DNA of 64,000 bases from Malonomonas rubra DSM 5091 (GCF_900142125.1 NZ_FQZT01000003.1:1-64000); one strand, 5' to 3'; numbered from the stretch's first letter, positions 50,924 to 60,852 are shown. Notes: generated by a model not told the origin, from the letters alone. A program made the numbers and translations.

Positions 50924-53482
50924 TTATTCGTGATCTCTGGTGCCGTTTAACGCGCGGGCAGGATCGGTTTTTGCCTCGCCAACCGGATGGGCGGGAACTT
51001 TCTGCAGACCCCAGATATCCCGATTGTACTCGAGCATCGTGCGATCAGTGGAAAATTTGCCGCTGCCGGCGGTGTTGAGAATACTCATCCGCGTCCAATT
51101 CTTTTTGTCGCGGTAAGCAACAGCTGCGATTTCATGCATTTTCACATAATCGGCAAAATCGGCTGCCACCAGCCATGGATCGAAGGGGTTCTGGATGGCG
51201 CCGATTATGGGATCGAAAATCCCGGCTTCGAACTGGCAGAAGTGACCGCTCTGCAGCAGATGCATAACCCGCGACAGGTTTTCGTCCGCCTCAATTATTG
51301 CATGCGGATCGTAATGACGGCGAGTTTCTGCAACCTCCGCTGCGGTCAATCCAAAGAGGAAGAAGTTTTCCTCGCCCACCTCTTCGCGAATTTCGATGTT
51401 CGCACCGTCGAGGGTGCCGATGGTCAGGGCGCCGTTCATCATAAACTTCATGTTGCCGGTGCCGGACGCTTCTTTGCCAGCAGTGGAAATCTGTTCTGAC
51501 AGATCAGTGCCGGGGGCGATCACCTCCATCGCTGACACCCGGTAGTTCGGCAGGAATGCGACCTTGAGTTTATCACCGACTTCCGGGTCGTTGTTGACCA
51601 CCCGGGCGACGTTGTTGATCAACTTGACGATCAGCTTGGCCATGGCATAGCCGGGCGCAGCCTTACCGCCGATCAAAACACAGCGCGCTGTCCAGTTTTC
51701 AGCCTCTCCTCGCTTGATGCGATCGTAGAGGTGAATCACATGCAGGATATTGAGCAACTGACGCTTATACTCATGAATCCGTTTGACCTGCACATCGAAC
51801 ATGGCGTCCGGGTTAAAAAGCACGCCGCACTCAGCTTCGACCAAGGTCGCCAGCCGCTGCTTGTTGTCGAATTTCACCTCCTGCCAACGCTTCTGGAAGG
51901 CTTGGTCATCGACCAGATTTTTCAGCTGTCTGAGCTGACCCAGATCGGTCACCCACTCTTCGCCGATGCTGTCGCTGATCAAGCTTCCCAGCCCCTTGTT
52001 GCACCAGGACAACCAGCGTCTCTGGGTGACACCGTTGGTCTTGTTATTGAATTTTTCCGGCCACATCTCGTAAAAGTCGCGGAACAGGCCCTCCTGCAGC
52101 AGTTTCGAGTGCAACTCGGCAACACCGTTCACCGAGAAACTCCCGACGATCGCCAGGTAGGCCATGCGCACCATCGGCTCGGGACCTTCTTCGATAATCG
52201 ACATTCGCCGCTGCCGCTCCATATCCCCTGGCCAGCGCGCTGCGACCTCTTTCAGGAAGCGGGCGTTGATCTCGTAGATGATATCAAGCAGGCGCGGCAA
52301 CAGCTGTTCGAACAACCGAACAGGCCACTTTTCCAATGCCTCCGGCAACAGGGTGTGATTGGTGTAAGCCATGGTATTGCTGACCACCTGCCAGGCTTCG
52401 TCCCAGCCAAACTTGTGTTCATCCAGCAGGAGTCGCATCAGTTCGGCGACAGCACAGCTTGGGTGGGTATCGTTGAGCTGAAAACAGTTCTTTTCGGCAA
52501 AATCGCTCAAATCACCTTCGTTGATCGTCTGCCAGCGCTCAAGGATATCCTGCAAACTGGCCGAAGCGAGGAAATACTGCTGTCGTAAACGCAGATCTTT
52601 GCCGTTTTCGCTGGCATCGTTCGGGTAGAGCACCATGGTGATCTTTTCCGCTTCGTTCTTTGCCGCAACCGAACCTGGGTAGTCACCGGCATTGAATTCA
52701 CCAAGATCGAAATCGGCTGTTGCGCGCGCTTTCCACAATCGCAGCGTATTCACCGTACCGTTCCGGTAGCCGGGGATCGGTACGTCATAGGGGAAAGCCA
52801 GCACATCACGACTATCAACCCAGCGACAGCGCATGGTGCCATCGTGATCAGCGTAGAATTCGCTGCGCCCACCAAACTTTATCCGCTGGGTATACTCGGG
52901 TCTTTCGATCTCCCAGCGATTCTCGGCGCCGAGCCAGTGATCCGGCTCTTCAATCTGGAACCCATCCTGAATCCGCTGGCGGAACATGCCGTACTCGTAA
53001 CGGATCCCGTAACCCATAACCGGCAGCTGCAAGGTCGCGCAACTATCCAGAAAGCATGCCGCCAGGCGGCCGAGGCCACCGTTACCGAGGCCGGCATCCT
53101 GTTCGGTATCTGCCAGTTCTTCATAATCCAGACAGATGCGGTTCATCGCCTCAGCAACCTCATCATCCAGCCCGAGGTTAAGAATCGAATTACCGAGGGA
53201 GCGTCCCATCAGGAACTCGAGAGACAGGTAATAGGCCCGCTTACAATCACTGTCATCATAAGCGTAGCGGGTTTTCTTCCAGCGTTCCATCAAGCGGTCA
53301 CGCACCACCAGCGCCAGGGCTTCATAGGCGTAGTGCAGCAGGTTGCAGCTTTTATCTCGACCGAGATGGTTGGTGTAGTAATGACGAAAGGCGCGCGCCA
53401 ATGTCGTGCTATCGAGACCCAGGGGAGGGATATCGGTCAACTCGGGGCAAAGATTACTTTTCACAAAACGTTTTCTATTCAT
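50924..53482 (-). CDS. glgP: Glycogen/alpha-glucan phosphorylase
   Basis: The protein has 852 residues from ATG 53482, after AGAGAG; GTG 53515 is the longer alternative. The fold runs from YYLSLEFLMGRSL, through LGNGGLGRLAACFLDS and GYGIRYEYGMF, to the pyridoxal-phosphate site EASGTGNMKFMMNGALTIGTLDGANIEI near 660-690. It cleaves alpha-1,4-glucans with phosphate to give glucose 1-phosphate in the cytoplasm. It is monocistronic and no other glycogen gene is nearby. The length is normal for the family. Confidence 0.96.
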   Translation of the reverse strand: MNRKRFVKSNLCPELTDIPPLGLDSTTLARAFRHYYTNHLGRDKSCNLLHYAYEALALVVRDRLMERWKKTRYAYDDSDCKRAYYLSLEFLMGRSLGNSILNLGLDDEVAEAMNRICLDYEELADTEQDAGLGNGGLGRLAACFLDSCATLQLPVMGYGIRYEYGMFRQRIQDGFQIEEPDHWLGAENRWEIERPEYTQRIKFGGRSEFYADHDGTMRCRWVDSRDVLAFPYDVPIPGYRNGTVNTLRLWKARATADFDLGEFNAGDYPGSVAAKNEAEKITMVLYPNDASENGKDLRLRQQYFLASASLQDILERWQTINEGDLSDFAEKNCFQLNDTHPSCAVAELMRLLLDEHKFGWDEAWQVVSNTMAYTNHTLLPEALEKWPVRLFEQLLPRLLDIIYEINARFLKEVAARWPGDMERQRRMSIIEEGPEPMVRMAYLAIVGSFSVNGVAELHSKLLQEGLFRDFYEMWPEKFNNKTNGVTQRRWLSWCNKGLGSLISDSIGEEWVTDLGQLRQLKNLVDDQAFQKRWQEVKFDNKQRLATLVEAECGVLFNPDAMFDVQVKRIHEYKRQLLNILHVIHLYDRIKRGEAENWTARCVLIGGKAAPGYAMAKLIVKLINNVARVVNNDPEVGDKLKVAFLPNYRVSAMEVIAPGTDLSEQISTAGKEASGTGNMKFMMNGALTIGTLDGANIEIREEVGEENFFLFGLTAAEVAETRRHYDPHAIIEADENLSRVMHLLQSGHFCQFEAGIFDPIIGAIQNPFDPWLVAADFADYVKMHEIAAVAYRDKKNWTRMSILNTAGSGKFSTDRTMLEYNRDIWGLQKVPAHPVGEAKTDPARALNGTRDHE

Positions 53483-53596
53483 AAAGGCTCTCTTGCTATT
53501 CGGATTGTTTTTCACCTAATAGGCGACAAAATTTTGTACGCTTAGTTTACTCTTCCAGCCCGGAAGTTAAAGCAGGTATACGGAAAAAAGAAATTT

Positions 53597-54607
53597 TCAG
53601 CAGCTCACCCCTGAAAATACTGCTCCACAGGAACAGCGGCCATCCTTCAGCCTGTTCTCCTGGATGCTGAAGCCGTAACGTTCAATCAGCAATTCACCAC
53701 AGGCGTGGCAATAGCTGTTCTCTCCGCCTTCACCAGGGATATTGCCTTGATAAACATAGCGCAGCCCGGCGTCAAAACCGATCTGTCGTGCTCGTTGCAG
53801 GGTTTTCGCTGGAGTTCGTGGGGCATCAAGCAGCTTGTGGGTCGGATAAAACGCAGAGACATGCCAGGGGATATCTTCACCAACACTGCAGATAAACTCA
53901 GCGATCTGCCGCAACTCTTCATCACCATCGTTATAGCCGGGGATAATCAGGGTGGTCACCTCGATCCAGATGCCGAGTTGACGATAAAGTCTGATCGTAT
54001 CGAGCACTGGCTGCAGCCTCGCACCGCAGACTTTTCGATAGAAATCATCGCTGAACGATTTTAGGTCGATATTAGCGGCATCCAGGAAAGGAGCTATCGT
54101 CCGCAAAGCTTCGCCACTGGTATAGCCGTTACTGACAAAAATATTTTTAATTCCGGCAGTGTTGGCCAATTTTGCCGTGTCAAATGCGTACTCGTAAAAG
54201 ATGGTCGGTTCGGTGTAGGTATAAGCAATAGAAGCGCAACCAGCAGCCATTGCCTGGTCGACGATAGTCTTCGGGCTGAGCGCCTGCCCTGGAATCTCAC
54301 CCGGTTGCAGCTGTGGGTACTGGGCGATTTGCCAGTTTTGGCAATGACGACAACGGAAATTGCAACCGACCGTTGCCAGAGAAAAAGACTTGCTCCCCGG
54401 CTGCAGGTGAAACAACGGCTTTTTTTCAATCGGATCGACATTCGTCGCCACCGAGCGTCCGTAAACCAGCGAATACAAGCGCCCGTCCCGATTTTCCCGG
54501 ACACCGCAAACTCCCAACTGCCCATCTGTTAAAGTGCAATGGTGCGAGCAAAGTCGACAGCGCACCCGGTCGGCATCAAGTTGCGAGTAGAGCATCGCTT
54601 CCTGCAT
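53597..54607 (-). CDS. amrS: AmmeMemoRadiSam-system radical SAM enzyme AmrS
   Basis: The 336-residue protein has a cysteine-rich N-terminus CRLCSHHCTLTDGQLGVCGVRENRDG, then the radical SAM motif GCNFRCRHCQNWQIAQ, followed by AYTYTEPTIFYEYAFDTA. This order is diagnostic for AmrS, the radical SAM member of the AmmeMemoRadiSam set. Its reaction is unknown. The other members (AMMECR1 and MEMO) are not in the window. It is upstream of glgP on the same strand but separated by 114 bp. Confidence 0.92.
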   Translation of the reverse strand: MQEAMLYSQLDADRVRCRLCSHHCTLTDGQLGVCGVRENRDGRLYSLVYGRSVATNVDPIEKKPLFHLQPGSKSFSLATVGCNFRCRHCQNWQIAQYPQLQPGEIPGQALSPKTIVDQAMAAGCASIAYTYTEPTIFYEYAFDTAKLANTAGIKNIFVSNGYTSGEALRTIAPFLDAANIDLKSFSDDFYRKVCGARLQPVLDTIRLYRQLGIWIEVTTLIIPGYNDGDEELRQIAEFICSVGEDIPWHVSAFYPTHKLLDAPRTPAKTLQRARQIGFDAGLRYVYQGNIPGEGGENSYCHACGELLIERYGFSIQENRLKDGRCSCGAVFSGVSC

Positions 54608-54828
54608 AAAATCGTCTCCGTAAAGTTAGTGACGGATCAAATTATAGCGCTCCCTCCCTGGCAGGCAACTCTTGGGGCCGAACAAAACCCTGCAACAATT
54701 TTCAGTCGAATCCAATATTTTTTCAACCTACTTCATGAAATAAATCCTATATCGGTTAAAATATATCGCAACCTCTCCCAAGGCATAAGCCACAAGACTC
54801 TTTATCTTTGCTAAAGGAGGCAGACCCT

Positions 54829-55515
54829 ATGGCGAACATGGACTATTGGACTCCCCAGCTTGAGTCGAAGCTGCACTGCTGGCATCGGGCACAAACGATG
54901 AGCTCAACACAAAAAAACGCCCCTTGCCTGACCATTGCCCGGGAGTTCGGTTGCCAGGCCTACCCGTTGGCTGAAGCTTTGGCCGCAAAACTGAACGCCG
55001 AAAACCACAACCTGCCCTGGATTATCGTTGGCAAAAAACTGCTGAAAGAAGTCTCCAAGCTCTCCGGATACAGCGTGGAACAGATCGAAAAAGCGCAGGA
55101 CGTACACCCGACCGTCAAAGCTGTCTTCTCCATGTTTCTCGATAAGCACCTGGCCGAAGAAACCGAAATTTTCCAGCATATGAAGCCGGTTATCCGTTCC
55201 TTCGCCAAACGCGGACACTGTATTTTCGTTGGCCATGGCGCCGTCATGGCGACCCAGGACATGCCGAACTGCACCCATGTTCGACTGGTTGCCTCTCACG
55301 AGTTCCGGGTGAAAAAAATCATGGAAAGCTACGATCTGACCCAGAAAGAAGCCACCGAGCACATTGAGCAATATCAACAGCAGAGAAAAGAGTTTCTCTA
55401 CCGCTTTACCGAAAGTGACATCAGCGATCCGAAGCTGTACCACCTGGTTCTGAACAACGGCCGATTGCCTGTCGAGGCGATGGCCGACATGACCCTGCAG
55501 CATCTCCCCAGATAA
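54829..55515 (+). CDS. Cytidylate-kinase-like protein
   Basis: The protein has 228 residues from ATG 54829, placed 8 bases after AAAGGAGG. It contains PCLTIAREFGCQAYPLAEAL as a variant of the P-loop opening, a basic and helical middle, GHCIFVGHGAVMATQDMPNCTHVRLVAS, and YQQQRKEFLYRFTESDISDPKLYHLVLNNGRL near the end. It is the cytidylate-kinase-like (PF13189) family, which lacks a standard Walker A, so real kinase activity is uncertain. It stands alone, ending at a strong terminator. Confidence 0.85.
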   Translation: MANMDYWTPQLESKLHCWHRAQTMSSTQKNAPCLTIAREFGCQAYPLAEALAAKLNAENHNLPWIIVGKKLLKEVSKLSGYSVEQIEKAQDVHPTVKAVFSMFLDKHLAEETEIFQHMKPVIRSFAKRGHCIFVGHGAVMATQDMPNCTHVRLVASHEFRVKKIMESYDLTQKEATEHIEQYQQQRKEFLYRFTESDISDPKLYHLVLNNGRLPVEAMADMTLQHLPR

Positions 55516-55536
55516 CGCTTGCCAGAACCCGGACAA

Positions 55537-55571
55537 AAAGCCCCGCACTCCAACTGGAATGCGGGGCTTTC
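55537..55571. terminator. Terminator between the kinase-like and hemerythrin genes
   Basis: AAAGCCCCGCA and TGCGGGGCTTT form an 11-bp stem with a 13-base loop. It lies between convergent genes and can serve both. Confidence 0.85.
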
Positions 55572-55597
55572 GACTTTAAAATCGGCTATTGAAAGTA

Positions 55598-55945
55598 TCA
55601 ATCAGGGGCTTTGTTGATGTAGCGATCAAAGTCCGAAATATGGCTGATCAGCATCTGCTTGAAAAACTCCAGGTGTTCCTTTGGATTCTTTTCATCATAA
55701 GGCAGCAGCTTCAGAAGATGCGCCAAGCGCTGGTGTTCGGCTCGATGTTCATCGGTGAAATTAAGTTTCAGATCGCGGCAAAGACTTTCTTCGTGCTCGA
55801 AGTGCAGGGTCAAAGCTCTTATCAGGTTATTAAAGACCGTTTCGTCCATGCCGCTCTTACGAGCAAGTTCTAGATAGGTGTCGATATTGGCGTGTTCCAG
55901 ATCGATGTCCGGAATACCGGTTTTGTGAATTCCGTACCAGACCAT
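55598..55945 (-). CDS. Bacteriohemerythrin
   Basis: The protein has 115 residues from ATG 55945, after GGGGGGG. The diiron ligands of the four-helix fold are all present: His18 (DLEH), His48 and Glu52 (HFEHEE), His67 and His71 (HRAEH), His102 and Asp105 (HISDFD). Such proteins bind oxygen reversibly and may sense or buffer it in anaerobes. The length is normal. It is close to a small cytochrome c gene on the same strand but not overlapping. It is the only hemerythrin in the window. Confidence 0.93.
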   Translation of the reverse strand: MVWYGIHKTGIPDIDLEHANIDTYLELARKSGMDETVFNNLIRALTLHFEHEESLCRDLKLNFTDEHRAEHQRLAHLLKLLPYDEKNPKEHLEFFKQMLISHISDFDRYINKAPD

Positions 55946-56024
55946 AGCGCCCCCCCACATGGCTGAGAACTCAAAATAAGTTTTTTCAAACTAACAAAAG
56001 AAGAAAACTTTTCCCAGAAAAAAC

Positions 56025-56060
56025 AAAACAGGCTTCGCCGAGAACGACGAAGCCTGTTTT
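56025..56060 (-). terminator. Terminator after the small cytochrome c gene
   Basis: AAAACAGGCTTCG and CGAAGCCTGTTTT form a perfect 13-bp stem with a loop of about 10 bases, 22 bp after the cytochrome stop. Confidence 0.9.
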
Positions 56061-56081
56061 ACAACCTATTGAAAATTGTGA

Positions 56082-56393
56082 TTAACCACAAGTCTCCGGC
56101 TGATCCGAGTCAACGGCATGGTCAAACAGGAACTGGTTGATATCGAGCAGATCCTGCTCACCAAAGTTACTCCAAGCATCGCCCGGATGCTTGTTGTCTT
56201 CAAAAAACTTGTCCCACTGAGCCATGGTCTTCGACAGCGGAGTGACAGCACCGCCCTCGGCACCTTCAGTGTGGCAGGACTTGCAGTTTTTCTTGAACAG
56301 GTACTTGCCTTTGCGTGGGTTGCCTCCGTCTACTGCCAAGGCAGAAGTCACGGTAAAAGCAACAAGCAGCATAATCAGCATAATCTTTTTCAT
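56082..56393 (-). CDS. Small c-type cytochrome
   Basis: The 103-residue precursor has a signal peptide (MKKIMLIMLLVAFTVTSALA). The mature protein has one haem-binding site CKSCH near residue 37, a Lys-rich start (NPRKGKYLFKKNC), and a likely Met ligand near TMAQW. It is a periplasmic monohaem electron carrier. Three consecutive ATG codons occur; 56393 is chosen as it leaves AAAGGGA at normal spacing. No partner reductase is adjacent. Confidence 0.9.
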   Translation of the reverse strand: MKKIMLIMLLVAFTVTSALAVDGGNPRKGKYLFKKNCKSCHTEGAEGGAVTPLSKTMAQWDKFFEDNKHPGDAWSNFGEQDLLDINQFLFDHAVDSDQPETCG

Positions 56394-56627
56394 CATCATT
56401 CCCTTTCCGCGCTGTGCGCTTCGTTGTTTTGAGTCGAACCTACTCGTAAAATTTGTAAAATCCAATAGACATCACCCGACATTTCTGTCGATATCGGATT
56501 TTTCAAGCTGTAATTTCAGCAAGTTGAGAACGAAATCGATTCTCCCCCAATTCACCGAAAAAAGCACTTCAAATCACAAAAACGGAGATTAGCACAGCTC
56601 AATGAGGTTTAAAAGTCTTAAATTGTT

Positions 56628-59312
56628 TCAATGTGCTTCTGCCCAGTTTTTCCCCGTCCCAATATCCACCTTCAGCGGCAGGTCGAGCGGCACGGCACTT
56701 TCCATTTCACTGCGCACCAGTTCGGTCATCTGCTCAAGTTCCTCTGGCGGGACTTCGAAAACCAATTCGTCATGCACCTGCAGCAGCATACGGGTTTGCA
56801 GATTTTCTTCGCGCAACCGCTTGTCGATATTCACCATCGCCACCTTGATGATATCAGCGGCGCTGCCTTGAATCGGGTAGTTGATGGCGTTACGTTCGGC
56901 GTAGCTGCGCACCGCACCATTCTTGCTGTTGATTTCCGGGATGGCACAGCGCCGTCCGAGGATCGTGGTAACGTACTGGTGTTCCTGGGCTTCGGCTTTT
57001 TTCGCCTGCAGGTAATCTTTAACCGCCGGGTAGCGTTCGAAATAATTATCGATAAACTGTTGCGCTTCATTGCGACCGATACCCAGATCTTTCCCAAGAC
57101 TGAAGGCCCCCATGCCGTAAAGCACACCAAAGTTGATCGTCTTTGCCTGGCGTCGCATTTCGGCGTCGACCATCTCCGGGAAGACATTGAAAATCTCGCT
57201 TGCGGTACGTTTGTGAATATCCTCGCCGGCAGCGAAGCTCTCTTTCAGCGCCGGCACATCGGCCATGTGCGCCATCACCCTCAGCTCGACCTGCGAGTAG
57301 TCAGCGGCCAGCAGGGCCCAGCCCTCTTCCGGGATGAAAGCCTCGCGGATGCGTCGCCCTTCGGCAGTACGTATCGGGATATTCTGCAGGTTTGGATCGC
57401 TCGACGAGAGCCGCCCGGTAGCGGTGACCGCCTGGTTGAAACTGGTGTGAATCCTTCCGCTTTTCGGGTTGATCAACTTTGGCAGAGCGTCAGTGTAGGT
57501 TCCCTTCAACTTACTCAGGGAGCGATATTCGAGAATCTTCGCCGCAATCTCGTGATCTTCGGCCAGATTGGTCAGCACCTCGACGTTGGTCGACCAGCCG
57601 GTCTTGGTCTTTTTCCCTTTCGGTAATCCGAGCTTCTCGAACAGCACTTCACCGAGCTGTTTCGGCGAATTGATATTAAACGGGCCTTCCGCCAGGGCGT
57701 AGATTTCATCTTCCAGCGCTTTCATCTTCTCCGCCATTTCGGTCGAGAGTTGGCCAAGAAAGTCAGCGTCGATACGGATGCCGCGCCACTCCATCCGGGT
57801 CAACACATCGACCAGCGGCATCTCAACCTCGCGCAGCAGCTTTTCCGGTTCGCCCTGCGGCAGCTCCGGCAGGAGTTTCTCCGCCAGCCGCCAGGTGATA
57901 TCGGCATCCTCGGCAGCATAGACAGCCGCCTTTTCTACTTCGACTTCGCTGAAGCAGATCTGCTTTTTCCCCGTACCACAGATCTCTGAGTAGGGGATCA
58001 TTCGATGGTTCAGATGCTCGGCGGCAAGCGCGTCGAGCCCGTGAGACTTGGCTTCCGGGTGAACAACGTACGAGAGCAGCATGGTATCGAGGGCGCATCC
58101 CTGCAGTTCGACCCCGGCGTTACGCAGCACCAGCGCATCGTACTTGATATTCTGACCGATTTTTTCGATCTGTGGGTCTTCCAGCAACGACCGCAGTTTT
58201 TCCAGCACCAAATCTTTCGGCAACTGCTCCGGTACCCCCAAATACATATGCCCAACCGGAACATACCAGCCGTGCCCCGCTTCGACCGCAAATGACAGGC
58301 CGACCAGTTCCGCCTGCACCGCGACCAGGCTCGTCGTCTCTGTGTCGAAAGCAAACCGACCCGCCTCGCGCAGCTTAGCGATCATTTCGTCCAGCTCCGC
58401 TTCGGTCAAAACGGTCTGGTAGTTGTCGCCGCTCGCTTCCTCCTGTTGCTCCATGGCGGAGAATTCCTGCAGCAGCTTGTGGAATTCCAGCGTTTTGAAC
58501 AATTCGGTCAAAGCTTCACGGTTCGGTTCTTCCAATTCCAGATCGTCGAGACTGACATCCAGCTCGACATCGTAGAGGAGATCGGCCAGTTTACGAGACA
58601 GCAACGCCTGCTCACCAAACTCGCGCAGATTCTCCTGCCGCTTTTTGCCTTTGACCTGGTCGATATTCTGCAGCAGGTTGTCGATGCTGCCGAACTCCTG
58701 AATCAGGGTGGCCGCAGTCTTCTCACCAATCCCCGGCACCCCCGGAATATTATCTGAGGTATCGCCGGCCAGCCCCAGGACTTCAAGCACCTGCTCCGGC
58801 GGCACACCGAAACGCTCGATCACTTCATCACGACGAGAGATTTTATTTTTCATCGTATCGAGCAGGCAGACGCGCTCACTGACAATCTGCATCAAATCCT
58901 TGTCACCGGTGACGACAACCACGTCAAGCCCCTGATCGGCGTACTGTTTTGCCAAAGTCGCAATGATATCGTCCGCCTCAACTCCGGCCTGCTCCAGCGC
59001 CGGCATATTAAAGGCACGCACAACCTCTTTGATGATCGGTACCTGCGGCACCAAGTCTTCCGGCATGGCGCTTCTATTCGCTTTGTATTCAGGGTACAGC
59101 TCTTTGCGAAAGGTCGGCCCCTTGGCGTCAAACACCACCGCCAGCTTGTCCGGTTTCTCGTCCCGCACCAGATTCAACAGCATGTTGGTAAAACCATAGA
59201 CTGCGTTGGTAGCCTCGCCTTTCGAATTGGAGAGGTGGCGGATAGCGTAGTAGGCGCGGTAAATATAAGAAGAGCCGTCAACCAAGTAGACGCGCTGATT
59301 CTGTTCGGACAT
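56628..59312 (-). CDS. polA: DNA polymerase I
   Basis: The protein has 894 residues from ATG 59312, after AAAGG. The N-terminal 5'-3' exonuclease (DGSSYIYRAYYAI, VTGDKDLMQ, GDTSDNIPGVPGIGEKTA) is followed by a 3'-5' exonuclease with FDTETTSL and by the polymerase domain. Motif A is DYSQVELRVMAH, motif B is RRQAKTINFGVLYG and motif C is LQVHDELVFEV. It fills gaps and removes RNA primers in replication and repair. It is monocistronic. No truncation or loss of active-site residues is seen. Confidence 0.97.
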   Translation of the reverse strand: MSEQNQRVYLVDGSSYIYRAYYAIRHLSNSKGEATNAVYGFTNMLLNLVRDEKPDKLAVVFDAKGPTFRKELYPEYKANRSAMPEDLVPQVPIIKEVVRAFNMPALEQAGVEADDIIATLAKQYADQGLDVVVVTGDKDLMQIVSERVCLLDTMKNKISRRDEVIERFGVPPEQVLEVLGLAGDTSDNIPGVPGIGEKTAATLIQEFGSIDNLLQNIDQVKGKKRQENLREFGEQALLSRKLADLLYDVELDVSLDDLELEEPNREALTELFKTLEFHKLLQEFSAMEQQEEASGDNYQTVLTEAELDEMIAKLREAGRFAFDTETTSLVAVQAELVGLSFAVEAGHGWYVPVGHMYLGVPEQLPKDLVLEKLRSLLEDPQIEKIGQNIKYDALVLRNAGVELQGCALDTMLLSYVVHPEAKSHGLDALAAEHLNHRMIPYSEICGTGKKQICFSEVEVEKAAVYAAEDADITWRLAEKLLPELPQGEPEKLLREVEMPLVDVLTRMEWRGIRIDADFLGQLSTEMAEKMKALEDEIYALAEGPFNINSPKQLGEVLFEKLGLPKGKKTKTGWSTNVEVLTNLAEDHEIAAKILEYRSLSKLKGTYTDALPKLINPKSGRIHTSFNQAVTATGRLSSSDPNLQNIPIRTAEGRRIREAFIPEEGWALLAADYSQVELRVMAHMADVPALKESFAAGEDIHKRTASEIFNVFPEMVDAEMRRQAKTINFGVLYGMGAFSLGKDLGIGRNEAQQFIDNYFERYPAVKDYLQAKKAEAQEHQYVTTILGRRCAIPEINSKNGAVRSYAERNAINYPIQGSAADIIKVAMVNIDKRLREENLQTRMLLQVHDELVFEVPPEELEQMTELVRSEMESAVPLDLPLKVDIGTGKNWAEAH

Positions 59313-59452
59313 GTCGGAACCTTTCGTCATAAAAAATATCGCCGGATTATTCCATACCGACGGAGAAAAAGAAACGCGGAATCAGGCCTTGCAGTTAGAG
59401 GCAAAACGACTACCCTTCTTTTGTAAGGTGCTTTAACCCTGAAAACATATTA

Positions 59453-59557
59453 GCCACCAAGGCACCAAGTTCACCAAGAGATTCCAGTTATTTTTAGGCT
59501 TTAAAAACCAGAACCAGGGTCTTCTTGGTGTCCTTGGTGCATTGGTGCCTTGGTGGC
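59453..59557. repeat. Inverted repeat of CCAAGGCACCAAG units
   Basis: The left arm GCCACCAAGGCACCAAG (59453-59469) and the right arm TTGGTGCCTTGGTGGC (59542-59557) are complementary. Both contain further CACCAAG units inward. The arms enclose about 70 bp of AT-rich sequence. It lies between divergent polA and the hexosaminidase gene. Such repeats occur dispersed in many bacterial genomes. Confidence 0.8.
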
Positions 59558-59594
59558 AACATGCCTTTGATTTTTCTTTTTGGAGATTCAGCTG

Positions 59595-60707
59595 ATGCCA
59601 ATTCTGCTCAGATTTATCATCCTGCTATTGTTCGTTTTGCCGTTAAGCGCTGTAGCAGACACGCAGCCTGAAGATGTGCCCCTGCAAACAAAAATCAGCC
59701 AGATGCTGATGGTCGGTTTCCGCGGTCTGAGTCTGAACGAAAACCCGCAATTTGCTGCTGATCTACGGGATGGCAAAATCGGTGGAGTGATCCTGTTCGA
59801 CTACGATGTCGCCCGGCAGAGCCAGCGCCGCAATATTGAATCGAAGTCTCAGCTGAAAGCGCTGATCGCCGAACTGCAACAGGCATCGCCGAGACCACTG
59901 CTGATCGCCATCGACCAGGAAGGGGGCCAGATCGCTCGCCTGAAAGAGCGCCACGGCTTTCCGCCGACCCGTTCAGCGAAGGCGTTAGGCAAAAAAGACG
60001 ACCCAGATTTTACCCGGCGGGAGACGGAAAAACTGGCGGCGACGCTGGCTGAGGTCGGCATCAATCTGAACCTGGCTCCAGTGGTTGATCTCTGCAGCAA
60101 CCCGGACAACCCGGTGATTTCAGGCTACCAACGCTGCTTTTCCACCGATCCGCAAAGGGTCGCCAAGCAGGCTGCGGCCTATATTGATGCCCACCATCAA
60201 AAGGGGATCCTCACCAGCCTGAAGCATTTTCCCGGCCACGGCAGTTCGCACCAGGACAGCCATAACGGCTTCACCGACATCAGTGCCCTCTGGAACGAAA
60301 GCGAACTGATCCCCTACCGCCGTCTGATTGAAAGTGGCCACGCAGACAGCATCATGACGGCTCACGTATTCAACCGGTATCTCGACAAAGAGTATCCAGC
60401 GACGCTTTCACCTGTGGTCATCAAGCGCCTGTTGCGGCAGAAACTCGGCTTCGAGGGCGTCATCATCTCTGATGATCTACAGATGCGAGCCCTCGCGGAT
60501 CATTACAGTTTCGAAGACCGCATCCGCCTGGCGTTGCAGGCGGACATCGATATCCTCCTGTTCGGCAATAACCTCGACTACGACCCAAAACTTGTCCAGC
60601 GCGCACAAACAACCATAAATCGGCTGGTTGCAGAAGGAATCATCTCGGAAGATAAAATCGAACGCTCCTTCCAGCGGGTCACGCGCTTAAAAAACAAATT
60701 GAATTGA
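59595..60707 (+). CDS. Secreted GH3-family beta-N-acetylhexosaminidase-like enzyme
   Basis: The protein has 370 residues from ATG 59595 (a TTG at 59580 is possible). A signal peptide ends near AVA. The TIM barrel has AIDQEGGQIARL, NLNLAPVVDLCSNP, the KHFPGHGSSHQDSH loop carrying the catalytic His-Asp pair of NagZ-type enzymes, and the nucleophile Asp in ISDDLQM. Known NagZ enzymes release N-acetylglucosamine in peptidoglycan recycling; the secretion signal places this copy in the periplasm. It lies upstream of lon but is not clearly cotranscribed. Confidence 0.9.
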   Translation: MPILLRFIILLLFVLPLSAVADTQPEDVPLQTKISQMLMVGFRGLSLNENPQFAADLRDGKIGGVILFDYDVARQSQRRNIESKSQLKALIAELQQASPRPLLIAIDQEGGQIARLKERHGFPPTRSAKALGKKDDPDFTRRETEKLAATLAEVGINLNLAPVVDLCSNPDNPVISGYQRCFSTDPQRVAKQAAAYIDAHHQKGILTSLKHFPGHGSSHQDSHNGFTDISALWNESELIPYRRLIESGHADSIMTAHVFNRYLDKEYPATLSPVVIKRLLRQKLGFEGVIISDDLQMRALADHYSFEDRIRLALQADIDILLFGNNLDYDPKLVQRAQTTINRLVAEGIISEDKIERSFQRVTRLKNKLN

Positions 60708-60762
60708 TCAGCAACAAATTTGCAATTTGATTGGAAAAGCCCTATGTATCAGCTAGTCTTTG

Positions 60763-60792
60763 TTGACACTTACGCATGTAATTTTTTATGTT
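60763..60792 (+). promoter_or_regulatory. Putative sigma-70 promoter of lon
   Basis: TTGACA at 60763-60768, an 18-base spacer and TATGTT at 60787-60792 precede the lon ATG at 60853 by about 60 bp. The -35 is perfect and the -10 matches 4 of 6. No CIRCE-type heat-shock element is seen. Confidence 0.5.
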
Positions 60793-60852
60793 CTCCTCGA
60801 TTGCCAGGTGCAGAGCTCAATGCACTGCCGACCCCTGCAAGGAGTAATTGAA

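Noticed and set aside
54661-54683. A sigma-54 promoter from a GC-N10-CC spacing on the minus strand upstream of amrS
   Set aside because: Spacing fits by chance, but neither TGGCA nor TTGC contexts are present.
56631-57626. A 331-codon open frame on the plus strand
   Set aside because: Antisense to the polymerase domain of polA; no recognisable features.
59453-59557. A CRISPR-like array from repeated CACCAAG units
   Set aside because: The units are inverted and of uneven spacing, with no repeat-spacer period and no cas genes.
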